Assembly: GCA_012520645.1 (NCBI GenBank)
Contig: JAAYNV010000018.1
Span: forward strand, 1 to 51,924
Source of the DNA: Clostridiales bacterium
GTDB lineage: Bacteria; Bacillota; Clostridia; Lachnospirales; Lachnospiraceae
Direction: 5' to 3'
Length of the DNA: 51,924 nt
How positions within the stretch are numbered: the first letter of the stretch is position 1; every line of letters begins with the position of its first letter. Of this stretch, positions 25,089-34,358 are shown piece after piece. The notes under the pieces were generated by a model. That model ran no database searches and was not told the DNA's origin. It was given only the letters and a program-made list of their open reading frames with translations. Made by a program: the position numbers and the translations under genes.

Positions 25089-25504
25089 ATGGAAAAAAGT
25101 GGAATGTAATACAGCTTTTTTGTATGGCGGGCATGGTTTTGGTGCTTTTGGCCGGATGCGGAATGACGGGGGAAAAAACAGATAAAATCAGGGATCTGGA
25201 ATTTACGGTGGTCGGAGAGGAACGACAGCCTGAGGAGCTGAAAAAGATTCTGGAAGAAAAAAAGGCAGAAGAATTTAAAATGACATATACAGATCAGGAA
25301 TACCTCTATATATGTATCGGTTATGGGGAACAGGCAACAGGAGGCTACAGCATTACGGTCAATGAACTTTATCTGACGGAGAATGCGGTCTATGTGAGTA
25401 CGAACCTGATCGGTCCGGCACCGGAGGAAAAGAAAGAGGGAACTTCCTATCCGTATATTGTGCTGAAGACAGAGAATGTGGATAAAAGTGTTGTCTTTGA
25501 TTAA
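25089..25504 (+). pseudogene. PrcB-like lipoprotein, frame broken in an A-run near the start
   Basis: The open frame from 25124 encodes AGMVLVLLAGCGM, a lipobox with no proper signal start and no ribosome site. One added A in the A6 tract at 25093-25098 joins the ATG at 25089 to it and restores MEKKWNVIQLFCMAGMVLVL, a textbook lipoprotein signal. The mature part (about 115 aa) ends with QATGGYSITVNELYLTENAVYVSTNL and SYPYIVLKTENVDKSVVFD, which matches the PrcB C-terminal domain of protease-complex subunits. The function of these in Clostridia is unknown. A terminator follows. Either a real null allele or a sequencing error. Confidence 0.72.
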
Positions 25505-25511
25505 AGAAAGG

Positions 25512-25543
25512 GAAAGAGCAGACTGTGTGATCTGCTCTTTTTT
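25512..25543 (+). terminator. Terminator between the PrcB-like gene and the TfoX-like gene
   Basis: AAAGAGCAGA pairs with TCTGCTCTTT around a short loop, followed by TTTT. It lies between two convergent genes and can serve both. Confidence 0.85.
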
Positions 25544-25566
25544 CTGGTATTTTTTGTGGCATGAAA

Positions 25567-25896
25567 TTATTTTTTCTGTCTGGATTTTTTGGGCTTCGGC
25601 GCCGGAAGCTCTTCGTAGGTAGCCAGAATGAATCGGGTCATCAGCTCTTTGTCATCTACGGAGTCTACGACAAACTGTGGTTTGGCTCCTTCATAGGGAG
25701 GCGCTTCTTTGAGGTCCGGGCAGACGGCAAGTCCGGCAGCAGTCTTTTTCACAAAGAACTGGTCATCACAGACGGAACCTATGAGTTTGCCGTTGCAATA
25801 GAGACCGTATTCACCAAACATCTTTCGATAGGTAATTTCTCCGGCGCCGCTTAGCTGGTCGCAGACATATTCCACAAGTTCTAAATTGGAAGCCAT
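25567..25896 (-). CDS. TfoX/Sxy N-terminal domain protein
   Basis: A 109-aa cytoplasmic protein with the TfoX N-terminal domain: YRKMFGEYGLYCNGKLIGSV, then FFVKKTAAG and YEGAKPQFVVD, with a basic Lys/Pro tail (APKPKKSRQKK). In Proteobacteria TfoX regulates competence; in Clostridia these stand-alone domains have no proven role. The ATG at 25896 has AAGGAGAATACC upstream. Monocistronic by position. Confidence 0.85.
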   Translation of the reverse strand: MASNLELVEYVCDQLSGAGEITYRKMFGEYGLYCNGKLIGSVCDDQFFVKKTAAGLAVCPDLKEAPPYEGAKPQFVVDSVDDKELMTRFILATYEELPAPKPKKSRQKK

Positions 25897-26142
25897 GGTA
25901 TTCTCCTTGTCTTTTCTTTTTTTATGGATGCAGTATAACAGGAAGAAATTTTTTTGTCAAAAGAGAGCTTTCGAGCTTATAGACCTTTGAAATTTTTAAC
26001 AAATTTATTTGAGGATTTCTTCAAAATGCGGTATGCTAAGAAAAGTAATTTGCGTTTTCCTTTTTAGAACCATATATTTTAAATCTGAAAGCAGGAAAAT
26101 TTTAAAGCAAATACATAGAAACATATGAGGGAGAAATGATTT

Positions 26143-27234
26143 ATGGAAAAGTTGAAAGCATTTTTGAAACGCAAAGACATTGTCATTTCCGTAAAGCGCT
26201 ACGGGATTGACGCACTTGGAGCTATGGCACAGGGTTTGTTTTGTTCGCTGTTGATTGGTACGATCATTAATACTCTGGGAACGCAGTTTCATATTCCGTT
26301 TCTGACCATGACGGTTGCTACGGTAAACAATGTCGAATATACGGTTGGTTCTCTGGCAAGTGCTATGAGTGGACCTGCCATGGCGGTTGCAATCGGTTAT
26401 GCACTGCATTGTCCGCCACTTGTGCTGTTTTCTCTGATTACGGTAGGATTTGCTTCGAATGCGTTAGGAGGAGCCGGGGGTCCGCTGGCAGTACTCTTTA
26501 TTGCGATTATCGCATCGGAGCTTGGAAAAGCTGTTTCCAAGGAAACAAAGATTGATATTCTTGTGACCCCGTTAGTAACGATAGGCGTGGGTATCGCACT
26601 CTCTGCATGGTGGGCACCTGCGCTTGGCAAGGCAGCCATGGAGCTTGGCGGACTCATTATGTGGGCGACGAATTTGCAGCCGTTTCTGATGGGAATTCTG
26701 GTATCGGTGTTAGTCGGTATTGCACTGACTCTGCCGATTTCTTCTGCAGCAATCTGTGCGGCGCTTGGTCTGACCGGACTGGCAGGCGGTGCAGCTGTGG
26801 CAGGCTGTTGTGCGCAGATGGTCGGCTTTGCCGTGATGTCTTTCCGGGAAAACAGATGGGGCGGGCTGGTATCCCAGGGAATTGGAACCTCCATGTTGCA
26901 GATGGGCAATATCATAAAAAATCCAAAGATATGGATTGCGCCGATTCTTACATCCGCGATTACCGGTCCGATCGCAACCTGTGTATTTCATCTGGAAATG
27001 AACGGAACACCAGTATCTTCCGGCATGGGAACCTGCGGATTCGTGGGACAGATTGGTGTGTATACAGGCTGGATGAACGATATCGCACAGGGTACCAAAA
27101 CGGCAGTGACCATGCAGGACTGGGCAGGACTTCTTTTGATTTCCTTCATTTTACCGGCAGTGCTCTGCCCGCTGTTTAACAGTATTTTAAAGAAAATCGG
27201 CTGGGTGAAGAGCGAGGATATGAAGCTCGTTTAA
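26143..27234 (+). CDS. PTS EIIC-like integral membrane protein
   Basis: A 363-aa membrane protein with about nine or ten hydrophobic segments, Gly/Ala-rich (GFASNALGGAGGPLAVLFIA, LGLTGLAGGAAVAGCCAQMV), of the PTS_EIIC_2 family. No EIIA or EIIB gene is nearby, so it probably is not a standard sugar PTS; the family includes orphan membrane proteins. ATG 26143 follows GAGGGAG. The 246 bases before it contain a weak promoter candidate (TTTGAG with TATGCT, 18 bases apart, 26008-26037) and a leader of about 100 bases. Cargo unknown. Confidence 0.75.
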   Translation: MEKLKAFLKRKDIVISVKRYGIDALGAMAQGLFCSLLIGTIINTLGTQFHIPFLTMTVATVNNVEYTVGSLASAMSGPAMAVAIGYALHCPPLVLFSLITVGFASNALGGAGGPLAVLFIAIIASELGKAVSKETKIDILVTPLVTIGVGIALSAWWAPALGKAAMELGGLIMWATNLQPFLMGILVSVLVGIALTLPISSAAICAALGLTGLAGGAAVAGCCAQMVGFAVMSFRENRWGGLVSQGIGTSMLQMGNIIKNPKIWIAPILTSAITGPIATCVFHLEMNGTPVSSGMGTCGFVGQIGVYTGWMNDIAQGTKTAVTMQDWAGLLLISFILPAVLCPLFNSILKKIGWVKSEDMKLV

Positions 27235-27379
27235 GCATCTGGTTTATGAAGAGAAAAGCCGGAGGTAGCGTTGAAAGCCCTGATATGGTAAAATGTCTGG
27301 AAGAAGGCAATGTTTCAGAAGAGGTTTCGCAATGTGTTATACCATGGAGGAAATTGAAAAAACAAGAGGAGGACACCCC

Positions 27380-28699
27380 ATGCTGCTGTTAAAAAACGGC
27401 TTTGTATATGACCCTGCAAGCGATTTGCAGGGAAAGAAGGATATTTTGATAAAGGACGGCAGAATCGTGCGGATCGCAGAGCCGGGAGAACTGATCAAAG
27501 AGGCGGCGGATGCGTACATGGATCAGGTGCAGGAAAACGGTCTGGTGGATCTGGACGTATTGGATCTGGAGGGCTGTCAGGTGGCGCCCGGACTGGTGGA
27601 CGTGCATGTGCATTTCAGGGAGCCGGGCTTTACCCATAAGGAGGACATACAGACCGGAGCAGGAGCAGCGGCAAAGGGTGGTTTTACGACGGTCGTGCTG
27701 ATGGCAAATACAAAGCCTGCCGTAGACAATGTGGGGACGCTGCAGTATGTTTTAGAAAAGGGAAAACAGACAGGCATCCATGTGGAGAGCTGCGGTACGA
27801 TTACCGAGGGCTTAAAAGGAGAAAAACTGACAGATATGTCAGTTCTTAAAAAGGCAGGAGCGGTCGGTTTTACAGATGACGGTATTCCGATGTTAAATGC
27901 ACAACTGGTGAAGGATGCAATGAAGCAGGCAGCTCTTTTGGATGTGCCGCTCAGCTTTCATGAGGAAGATCCTGCCTATATTCAGAACAATGGTGTAAAT
28001 GCAGGAACGGCATCCGCGCATTTTGGCATCGGCGGTTCCGACAGACGGGCAGAGATTACGCTTGTGGAGCGGGATACAGAACTGGCGGTTGAGACGAGGG
28101 CAAAGGTGAATATCCAGCATATCAGTACAAAGGAAGCCGTGGAGTTAGTCAGACAGGCGAAAAAGAAAAATCCTTTTATTTGTGCGGAAGCGACTCCCCA
28201 CCATTTTACATTAACGCAGGAGGCAGTGATTGAGCACGGAACGCTTGCCAAGATGAATCCGCCGCTTCGGGAGGAAGCGGACAGGCTTGCCATCATCGAA
28301 GGATTAAAGGACGGAACGATTGATTTTATCGCGACGGATCATGCGCCTCACAGCGTGGAAGAAAAGGCGCAGGACATTACCAAAGCACCCAGCGGTATTA
28401 TTGGACTGGAGACGGCGCTTGCACTCGGGATTACGAATCTGGTGCGGACAGGGGAACTGTCCATGCAGGAGCTTTTACGGAAAATGACCTGCAATCCGGC
28501 GCGGTTTTATAAGCTGGAAGCAGGTGAGATCAAGGTGGGGGCACCTGCAGATCTCGTGATTTTTAAAGAGGATGAAACATTTGTAGCAGGAGATTTTGTA
28601 TCAAAATCACAGAATTCTCCGTTTACGGGGCAGACGCTTTACGGAAAGGTACATTATACGATCTGCAGGGGCAAGGTAGTCTATGCCGCGAAGAGCTGA
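27380..28699 (+). CDS. pyrC: Dihydroorotase
   Basis: The enzyme interconverts carbamoyl-aspartate and dihydroorotate in pyrimidine synthesis. ATG at 27380 is preceded by AGAGGAGGA, so the longer frame to 27293 is rejected; product 439 aa, class I size. Zinc and catalytic residues are visible: DVHVHFREPG, TDDGIP, FHEED, IQHIST and ATDHAPH. First gene of a pyrC-pyrK-pyrD operon. I saw no PyrR-type attenuator in front. Confidence 0.96.
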   Translation: MLLLKNGFVYDPASDLQGKKDILIKDGRIVRIAEPGELIKEAADAYMDQVQENGLVDLDVLDLEGCQVAPGLVDVHVHFREPGFTHKEDIQTGAGAAAKGGFTTVVLMANTKPAVDNVGTLQYVLEKGKQTGIHVESCGTITEGLKGEKLTDMSVLKKAGAVGFTDDGIPMLNAQLVKDAMKQAALLDVPLSFHEEDPAYIQNNGVNAGTASAHFGIGGSDRRAEITLVERDTELAVETRAKVNIQHISTKEAVELVRQAKKKNPFICAEATPHHFTLTQEAVIEHGTLAKMNPPLREEADRLAIIEGLKDGTIDFIATDHAPHSVEEKAQDITKAPSGIIGLETALALGITNLVRTGELSMQELLRKMTCNPARFYKLEAGEIKVGAPADLVIFKEDETFVAGDFVSKSQNSPFTGQTLYGKVHYTICRGKVVYAAKS

Positions 28700-28754
28700 G
28701 GGAAGTTTTGCAGGAAATGCAATGAAAAGGAAAAGAGGATGGAGGAAACAGATC

Positions 28755-29540
28755 ATGGCACAGAAACAAAAGGTGACAGCGGTGGTATGTTCGCAGAAGG
28801 AAATTGCACCGGATATTTATGATATGTGGCTGGAAACGGAGTTGGCAGAGAGTGCAAGGGCTGGAGCATTTATCGCACTTTATCCGAAGGATAAGAGTAC
28901 CCTGCTTCCGAGACCGATCAGCATTTGTGAGATAGACAGGGAGAAACATAGACTTCGAATTGTTTACCGGATTGCAGGAAAGGGAACAAAGGAATTTTCT
29001 GCATATAAGAAAGGGGATACCGTGGAGATCCTCGGTGTGCTCGGCAACGGCTTTCCGACGGAAAAAGCGGAAGGCAGGAAAGTCTTCCTAATGGGAGGCG
29101 GTATCGGAGTTCCTCCGCTGTTAGAAACCGCCAGGGTTCTTGACGGAATGGGAATACAGGCTGACATTATTGTCGGCTATCGCGACAGTAAGCTCTTTTT
29201 AAAAGAGGATCTGGAGCAGTATGGAAAGGTATTCATTGCTACCGAGGATGGCAGTGTGGGAACAAAGGGTAATGTTATGGATGCCATTTCAGAGAATGAT
29301 CTGAAGGCGGATATTATCTTTGCATGCGGACCGATGCCGATGCTTCGTGCAATCAAAAAATATGCAGAGGAAAGCGGTACAGAAGCTTTTATTTCATTAG
29401 AAGAGCATATGGCGTGCGGTGTAGGGGCATGCCTGGGATGTGTATGTAAGACAAAGCAAGTGGATCACCACTCTCACGTACACAATGCCAGAATCTGTAC
29501 GGACGGACCTGTTTTTGATGCAAGGGAGGTAGACATCTGA
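28755..29540 (+). CDS. pyrK: Dihydroorotate dehydrogenase electron transfer subunit
   Basis: PyrK passes electrons from PyrD to NAD through FAD and a [2Fe-2S] cluster. The 261-aa protein has the FAD-binding RPISICE, the NAD-binding LMGGGIGVPPLLETAR, ACGPMPMLRAI and the C-terminal cluster motif C-x4-C-x2-C (ACGVGACLGCVC) with a later Cys in ARICTDGP. ATG at 28755 has GGAGGA eight bases upstream; an earlier in-frame start at 28683 lies inside pyrC and is rejected. Its stop shares one base with the pyrD start. Confidence 0.95.
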   Translation: MAQKQKVTAVVCSQKEIAPDIYDMWLETELAESARAGAFIALYPKDKSTLLPRPISICEIDREKHRLRIVYRIAGKGTKEFSAYKKGDTVEILGVLGNGFPTEKAEGRKVFLMGGGIGVPPLLETARVLDGMGIQADIIVGYRDSKLFLKEDLEQYGKVFIATEDGSVGTKGNVMDAISENDLKADIIFACGPMPMLRAIKKYAEESGTEAFISLEEHMACGVGACLGCVCKTKQVDHHSHVHNARICTDGPVFDAREVDI

Positions 29541-30442
29541 TGAATACAAAGGTGAGTATTGCAGGAGTAGAGTTTAAAAATCCGGTTATGACTGCTTCCG
29601 GCACTTTCGGTTCCGGCATGGAATACAGTGAATTTGTGGATTTAAACCGTCTGGGTGCGGTCGTGACAAAGGGTGTCGCAAATGTACCGTGGCAGGGGAA
29701 TCCGACGCCCCGTGTGACAGAGGTATACGGTGGAATGTTAAATGCCATCGGTCTGCAGAATCCGGGAATCGATGTCTTTATCAAGAGGGATATTCCGCTT
29801 TTAAAACAGTATGATACCAGGATTATCGTGAATGTCTGCGGAAAAACGGTTGAAGATTATGTAGAGGTTGTGGAAAGACTGGGCGATACGGACATTGATA
29901 TGATGGAGATCAATGTGTCCTGTCCAAATGTCAAGGAGGGCGCGATCGCTTTCGGTCAGAAGGCAGATTGTCTGTATGACATTACGGCGGAGTTAAAGAA
30001 GCATGCAAAGCAGCCGATCATGATGAAATTAAGCCCCAATGTGACGGACATTACGGAAATGGCAAAGGCGGCTGAGGCAGCAGGGGCCGATGCGATTTCC
30101 CTGATCAATACACTGACCGGCATGAAGATCGACATTCACAGAAGATGCTTTGCGCTTGCCAATAAGACGGGCGGTATGTCCGGTCCGGCAATCAAGCCGA
30201 TTGCCGTGCGTATGGTATATCAGTGTGCAAATGCTGTAAAGATTCCGATTGTTGGAATGGGCGGTATTGCAACGGCAGAGGATGCGATTGAATTTCTGAT
30301 GGCGGGTGCAACTGCCGTTTCAGTCGGTGCCATGAACTTTATCAATCCTTATGCGACTACTGAGATTGTGGATGGAATTGAGGCTTATATGAAGCAGTAT
30401 GGAATAGAGGATGTGAAGGAACTGGTCGGTGCCGTAAAATAG
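29540..30442 (+). CDS. pyrD: Dihydroorotate dehydrogenase, class 1B catalytic subunit
   Basis: The FMN enzyme oxidises dihydroorotate to orotate. 300 aa; FMN-binding PVMTASGTFGSG, the catalytic Cys in INVSCPNVKEG (about residue 130, class 1), MMKLSPNVTDI, and IVGMGGIATAEDAIEFLMAGA. Presence of pyrK directly upstream fixes the class as 1B, NAD-dependent. Start at 29540 overlaps the pyrK stop by one base. A terminator-like hairpin follows. Confidence 0.96.
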   Translation: MNTKVSIAGVEFKNPVMTASGTFGSGMEYSEFVDLNRLGAVVTKGVANVPWQGNPTPRVTEVYGGMLNAIGLQNPGIDVFIKRDIPLLKQYDTRIIVNVCGKTVEDYVEVVERLGDTDIDMMEINVSCPNVKEGAIAFGQKADCLYDITAELKKHAKQPIMMKLSPNVTDITEMAKAAEAAGADAISLINTLTGMKIDIHRRCFALANKTGGMSGPAIKPIAVRMVYQCANAVKIPIVGMGGIATAEDAIEFLMAGATAVSVGAMNFINPYATTEIVDGIEAYMKQYGIEDVKELVGAVK

Positions 30443-30450
30443 TAATGGAA

Positions 30451-30497
30451 AAAATGCCGGAGTAAAAGGAGGATACCTGTTTGCTTCCGGCATTTCT
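30451..30497 (+). terminator. Terminator after pyrD
   Basis: AAATGCCGGA pairs with TCCGGCATTT around a loop of about 24 bases, followed by CTT. Stem is solid but the loop is long and the T-run short. Confidence 0.6.
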
Positions 30498-30508
30498 TGA
30501 ATTTATAA

Positions 30509-30536
30509 CATATTTTTTGCTCTCTTCTCATACATT
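30509..30536 (+). promoter_or_regulatory. Sigma-E promoter of the sipL-like gene
   Basis: CATATTT (30509-30515), 13 bases, CATACATT (30529-30536). Both elements match the mother-cell sigma-E pattern (ATATT with CATACAnT) very well. The start codon is 34 bases downstream. SipL of C. difficile is made under sigma-E, in agreement. Confidence 0.78.
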
Positions 30537-30569
30537 ATAGCAGTAAACCCGGAAAAAAGGAGACCTGCT

Positions 30570-32123
30570 ATGGAACTGGTAAAGAAAAATATACATATGG
30601 ACCGAATACGAGCCAAAGCGACCGACCAGATTACTCTGGATGATGATATTAATGTTTCGGACAGTATGCCGGACGCCCAGACGATCATTCTGGATAAGGC
30701 AGAGGTGAGGATTGAAGAAGTAAAGGGAACAACCGACCATGTAGCAGTGAAGGGACTGCTGCTTTTTTCGGTGCTCTATCAGACGGATGAAGAAAACAGT
30801 ACGCTATACTGTATGAATGGAAAAATTCCTTTTGATGAACAGATGTATATGGAGGGAGCAGAGAATACGGACACCATTAATGTGAAATGGGAACTGGAGG
30901 ATTTTAACTCTTCGCTGATCAATTCCAGAAAGCTCAATATTCAGGCGCTGATAGCGCTGACGCTTACCATTGAGGAATTATATGATGAGGAAACGGCGGT
31001 TGAGCTGTGTATGGAGGAACAGACAGAATGCTGCAGAAAGCAGTTGGAAATTGCACAGATTGCCGTGAACAAGAAGGATATTTTCCGTCTCAAGGAAGAA
31101 ATACAGCTTCCGCAGAATGAGCCGAATATTGCACAGGTGCTCTGGCAGAGTATACAGCCTTCCAATATACGGTTTGAACCGATGGAGGAAAAGATCGGGA
31201 TTGAGGGCGAGGTGAACCTGTTTCTTTTGTATGAAGGAGAGGGAGAGGACAGCCCGGTCAGAACCTTTACGACTTCGCTTCCGGTCAAAGGAAGCATAGA
31301 ATGCCATGGGTGCATGGAACATATGTTTTCAGATATCGGCTGTACGGCGTCCCATCAGGAAATAGAAATACGTCCTGATTTTGACGGAGAAGAGCGGGTC
31401 ATCGGGCTGGATATGGTGCTGGATCTGGATATTAAGCTGTATGAGCAGGAGACTATGGAAATCCTTTCGGATGTTTATGGTGTGACAAAGGAAATAGAGG
31501 CAGTAACACGACCGGCAGAATACCGCCGTTTCCTGCCGGTAGAGGACGGAGAGTGCAGAATTTCCGATCATATGAAAATCCGAAGCGGAAGTGCGCAGAT
31601 GCAGCAGATCCTGCATAGTGAGGGCTGCATCCATATGGATAATATACAGTGGACAGATGGTGGAATTTCGATAGACGGAAGCATTGAAATCAAGGCGCTT
31701 TACCGGACTATGGATGAGAAAATGCCGTACAGTTCCATTCATGCGACATTTCCGTTCCAGTATGTGCTGAAAACACAGAGAGTCTCCGGACGGACGGATG
31801 TTTTCCATGTGACAGGAAGTCTGAAGCAGTTTATGGTCAATATGACAGATTATGAAAATCTGGAAATTAAGGCGGTACTTTTATTTCAGGCATCTTTATT
31901 TTCACAAGTGCAGGAGGAGATCATTGCGGAAATACGGGTGAGTGATCTGGATGCCGCAATAATCGCAGAACTTCCCGGAATGGTAGCTTATGTGGCAAGG
32001 GAAGGGGATACGCTCTGGCAGCTTGGAAAGAAATATTATGTACCGATTTCACAGATTATGGAAATGAACAATCTGGCATCCGATCAACTGGAAGCAGGTG
32101 CAAGGTTATTGATTGTAAAATAA
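30570..32123 (+). CDS. sipL: SipL-like spore coat anchoring protein (SPOCS/DUF3794 and LysM)
   Basis: A 517-aa protein made of repeated SPOCS (DUF3794) domains in the first ~440 residues and a LysM domain at the C-terminus (YVAREGDTLWQLGKKYY, about 470-517). This architecture and length match C. difficile SipL, which binds SpoIVA and fixes the coat on the forespore surface, a functional counterpart of SpoVID. No signal peptide, as expected for a mother-cell cytoplasmic protein. ATG 30570 follows AAAGGAGACC. The sigma-E promoter supports the role. Other SPOCS-LysM proteins exist, so a paralogue is possible. Confidence 0.8.
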   Translation: MELVKKNIHMDRIRAKATDQITLDDDINVSDSMPDAQTIILDKAEVRIEEVKGTTDHVAVKGLLLFSVLYQTDEENSTLYCMNGKIPFDEQMYMEGAENTDTINVKWELEDFNSSLINSRKLNIQALIALTLTIEELYDEETAVELCMEEQTECCRKQLEIAQIAVNKKDIFRLKEEIQLPQNEPNIAQVLWQSIQPSNIRFEPMEEKIGIEGEVNLFLLYEGEGEDSPVRTFTTSLPVKGSIECHGCMEHMFSDIGCTASHQEIEIRPDFDGEERVIGLDMVLDLDIKLYEQETMEILSDVYGVTKEIEAVTRPAEYRRFLPVEDGECRISDHMKIRSGSAQMQQILHSEGCIHMDNIQWTDGGISIDGSIEIKALYRTMDEKMPYSSIHATFPFQYVLKTQRVSGRTDVFHVTGSLKQFMVNMTDYENLEIKAVLLFQASLFSQVQEEIIAEIRVSDLDAAIIAELPGMVAYVAREGDTLWQLGKKYYVPISQIMEMNNLASDQLEAGARLLIVK

Positions 32124-32178
32124 ATCTTACGAAATTCTACGAAAATAGTAGAAAAGGGTTTCCTTTTTCCTTATTCAT

Positions 32179-32186
32179 GCCGATAT
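32179..32186 (+). promoter_or_regulatory. Sigma-28-type -10 element before the chemoreceptor gene
   Basis: GCCGATAT is an exact match to the sigma-28 (SigD/FliA) -10 consensus, 39 bases upstream of the chemoreceptor start. The -35 (TAAA about 15 bases ahead) is not visible, so the call rests on the -10 and the nature of the gene. Confidence 0.45.
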
Positions 32187-32224
32187 AAACTTATATATTA
32201 TTCAACATGGATGGAGGATAAGAA

Positions 32225-33950
32225 ATGGGAGACAATAGGGGAAAGAAGAGAGGACTGAGACTGGCACACAAACTGGTACTCATGTTTCTGGTGCAGGTTT
32301 TAGTTACGCTTGGTATCAGCATGTTCCTGATGAATGAAAGTATAGGAAATATATCAGGAGAGCATGTGAAGGAAGAACTGGCGGCAACCGCCTTTACGAC
32401 TTATGAAATTCTCGATAATATGGCAGAGGGGGGATTACGAGTACCGGGACGGTGAACTGTACAAGGGAGAAAGGAATCTTTCCCAGAGTACGGAAATTTT
32501 AGATGAGATTAAGAAGAATACCAATTTGGAGGTTACGATTTTCTGGCAGGATACCCGTATGGCAACAACGATTCTGGATGAAAACGGGAACCGGGCAGTG
32601 GGAACCAAGCTGGATGCTTCGGTGGCGGCAGATATTCTGGCGGGAAAGAGTGAGTATGTCAAAAGCATTAATATTGCCGGCGGAGATTACAGTGCATATT
32701 ATATGCCGCTTACCCAGCCGGGTACCGGAGAAGTGATCGGTATTGTCTTTACCGGACGTAACCGTGAAGATATCACAAGCTTTGTACAGAGAAAGGTATT
32801 GGCAGGCAGTGCAGTACTCGGTGTATGTTCGGCTATTCTCATAGTGGTATGTCTGTTTGTAATCCGGTCGATTGTGAACCCGCTTGATAAGAGCTGTGGA
32901 TATCTGGAGGAGATTGCAGAAAATAATCTGAATTTCCATATTGAAAGCAAATATATTGAGAGAGCGGATGAGGTTGGCGATATTACAAGGACTGTCAAGC
33001 TGCTGCAGGGTAATCTTTCAGGCATCGTATCACAGCTGCAGAACTCCGCTTCGAGACTGGATACAAACAGCAGTGATTTCCAGAAGCAGTTTAGTGATAT
33101 TACGGAACGTGTCAACAATGTGACTATGGCGGTCGGTGAAATTGCAGAAGGAAGTACTTCTCAGGCACAGGAAACAACGAGTGTGGCTGAAAAGGTTGTA
33201 GATATCGGAAATGCAATTGAAGCAAATGCAGAAAATGTAGAACGTTTGAATAACTCTGTAAAAGAGATGAACGATTATGCCGGAAAGGCACAGGATGCGC
33301 TGAATCATCTGTTGGAGATCAGTAAGAAATCCGCAGACACGATTGAAGAGGTAAGAGAACAGACGAATCGTACAAATGAATCTGCAAACCGCATCCGGGA
33401 AGCAGTCAATCTGATTCAGGATATTGCAAGTCAGACCAGTCTGCTGAGTCTGAATGCTTCCATTGAAGCAGCGAGAGTCGGGGAAGCAGGACGGGGCTTT
33501 GCGGTTGTGGCAGAGGAGATCCGTAAGCTTTCCGAGGGATCGAATACCAGTGCGGAAGAAATTGATAAGATCGTACATGAGCTGATCGAGAACTCCGATA
33601 GCAGTGTGCAGGAAATGAATCGCATGAAAGAGGATACGGAGGTACAGCTTGCGAAGGTGGAGGAGACCTTCCAGTCCTTTACCGGACTGACGCAGGAAGT
33701 TGTCCAGGTATCCGGTATTTCCCAGAGTATTCTGGAACAGACCAGAACACTCGAGGATATCAAAGGAATCGTCAGTGCGGCATGTCAGCAGTTGGCAGCT
33801 ATTTCAGAGGAGAGTTCTGCAAGCTGTGAAGAGACATCGGCAAGCATGCAGCTTCTGATCAATAATCTCGAGGAATGTTCCGGTGAGACGGCAGAACTGG
33901 CAAGCCTGAGCCGTGTACTGAATGAGCAGGCAGGAAACTTCAGGCTGTAA
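32225..33950 (+). pseudogene. Methyl-accepting chemotaxis protein, frame broken in a G-run
   Basis: Chemoreceptor of about 575 aa if the frame is repaired. The first part (ATG 32225, GGAGG upstream) gives a membrane segment (LVLMFLVQVLVTLGISMFLM) and runs to a stop at 32455. Removing one G from the G6 tract at 32428-32433 joins it to the frame that carries on to 33950 ([17 protein letters not shown]). The rest is a single-Cache-like periplasmic domain ([20 protein letters not shown]), a second membrane segment, HAMP and the signalling hairpin with [20 protein letters not shown]. Ligand unknown. A sigma-28-type -10 precedes it. Confidence 0.88.
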
Positions 33951-34010
33951 TGACAGGCGGCCAAAAGTCAGGAAAAGCATAAAAAATCATTAGAATAGAA
34001 TGCGAAAAAG

Positions 34011-34060
34011 AAAAGCAGCGCTGTCTGCGGAGTGGTTTTCCGTAGACAGCGCTGCTTTGT
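34011..34060. terminator. Strong hairpin between the chemoreceptor and yjfB
   Basis: AAAGCAGCGCTGTCTGCGGA pairs with TCCGTAGACAGCGCTGCTTT around a seven-base loop, nearly 20 pairs. It lies between convergent genes, six bases from the yjfB stop, and can serve both. Confidence 0.9.
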
Positions 34061-34066
34061 ATAAAG

Positions 34067-34258
34067 CTAAACACTGATATCAATATTGGCTCCCAGATAA
34101 GGTGTCACGGAACGCTCCATTGCAGCGGAATCGATCATTGCCACCATGCCTTCTCCGAGGGAGTCACCAAGGTCAATTGCCTTGTCTAACATCGCAATTC
34201 CAATATCAGTCTGTAAATTGCTCTGCGCCATGACCATAGATAATGCAGGAATATCCAT
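34067..34258 (-). CDS. yjfB: YjfB-family putative motility protein
   Basis: A 63-aa protein starting MDIPALSMVMAQSNL and ending VTPYLGANIDISV, the two ends conserved in the YjfB family, which is associated with motility in Firmicutes but has no proven activity. The in-frame ATG at 34264 is only three bases from AGGAGG, while the ATG at 34258 is nine bases away and gives the family start, so 34258 is chosen. The neighbouring chemoreceptor fits a motility setting. Confidence 0.85.
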   Translation of the reverse strand: MDIPALSMVMAQSNLQTDIGIAMLDKAIDLGDSLGEGMVAMIDSAAMERSVTPYLGANIDISV

Positions 34259-34305
34259 ATTCATACACCTCCTGTACTGAAAATCAAACGTTTTGTGTTA
34301 AACCC

Positions 34306-34334
34306 AGTATAAGACTTTGGACGAAAGGATGCAA
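34306..34334 (-). promoter_or_regulatory. Sigma-A-type promoter of yjfB
   Basis: On the minus strand TTGCAT (34329-34334), 17 bases, TATACT (34306-34311), about 48 bases upstream of the start. Confidence 0.55.
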
Positions 34335-34358
34335 TGCTTTTCGATAGGATTCATTACA

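Noticed and set aside
25124-25504. Taking ATG 25124 as the true start of the PrcB-like lipoprotein
   Set aside because: No ribosome site and a signal peptide without charged N-terminus; the frame-repaired start at 25089 is far more credible.
27235-27379. Possible PyrR attenuator or uracil-responsive leader before pyrC
   Set aside because: No hairpin with U-run and no PyrR-type binding loop could be found; TTGAAA and TAAAAT here are only 12 bases apart, too close for a promoter.
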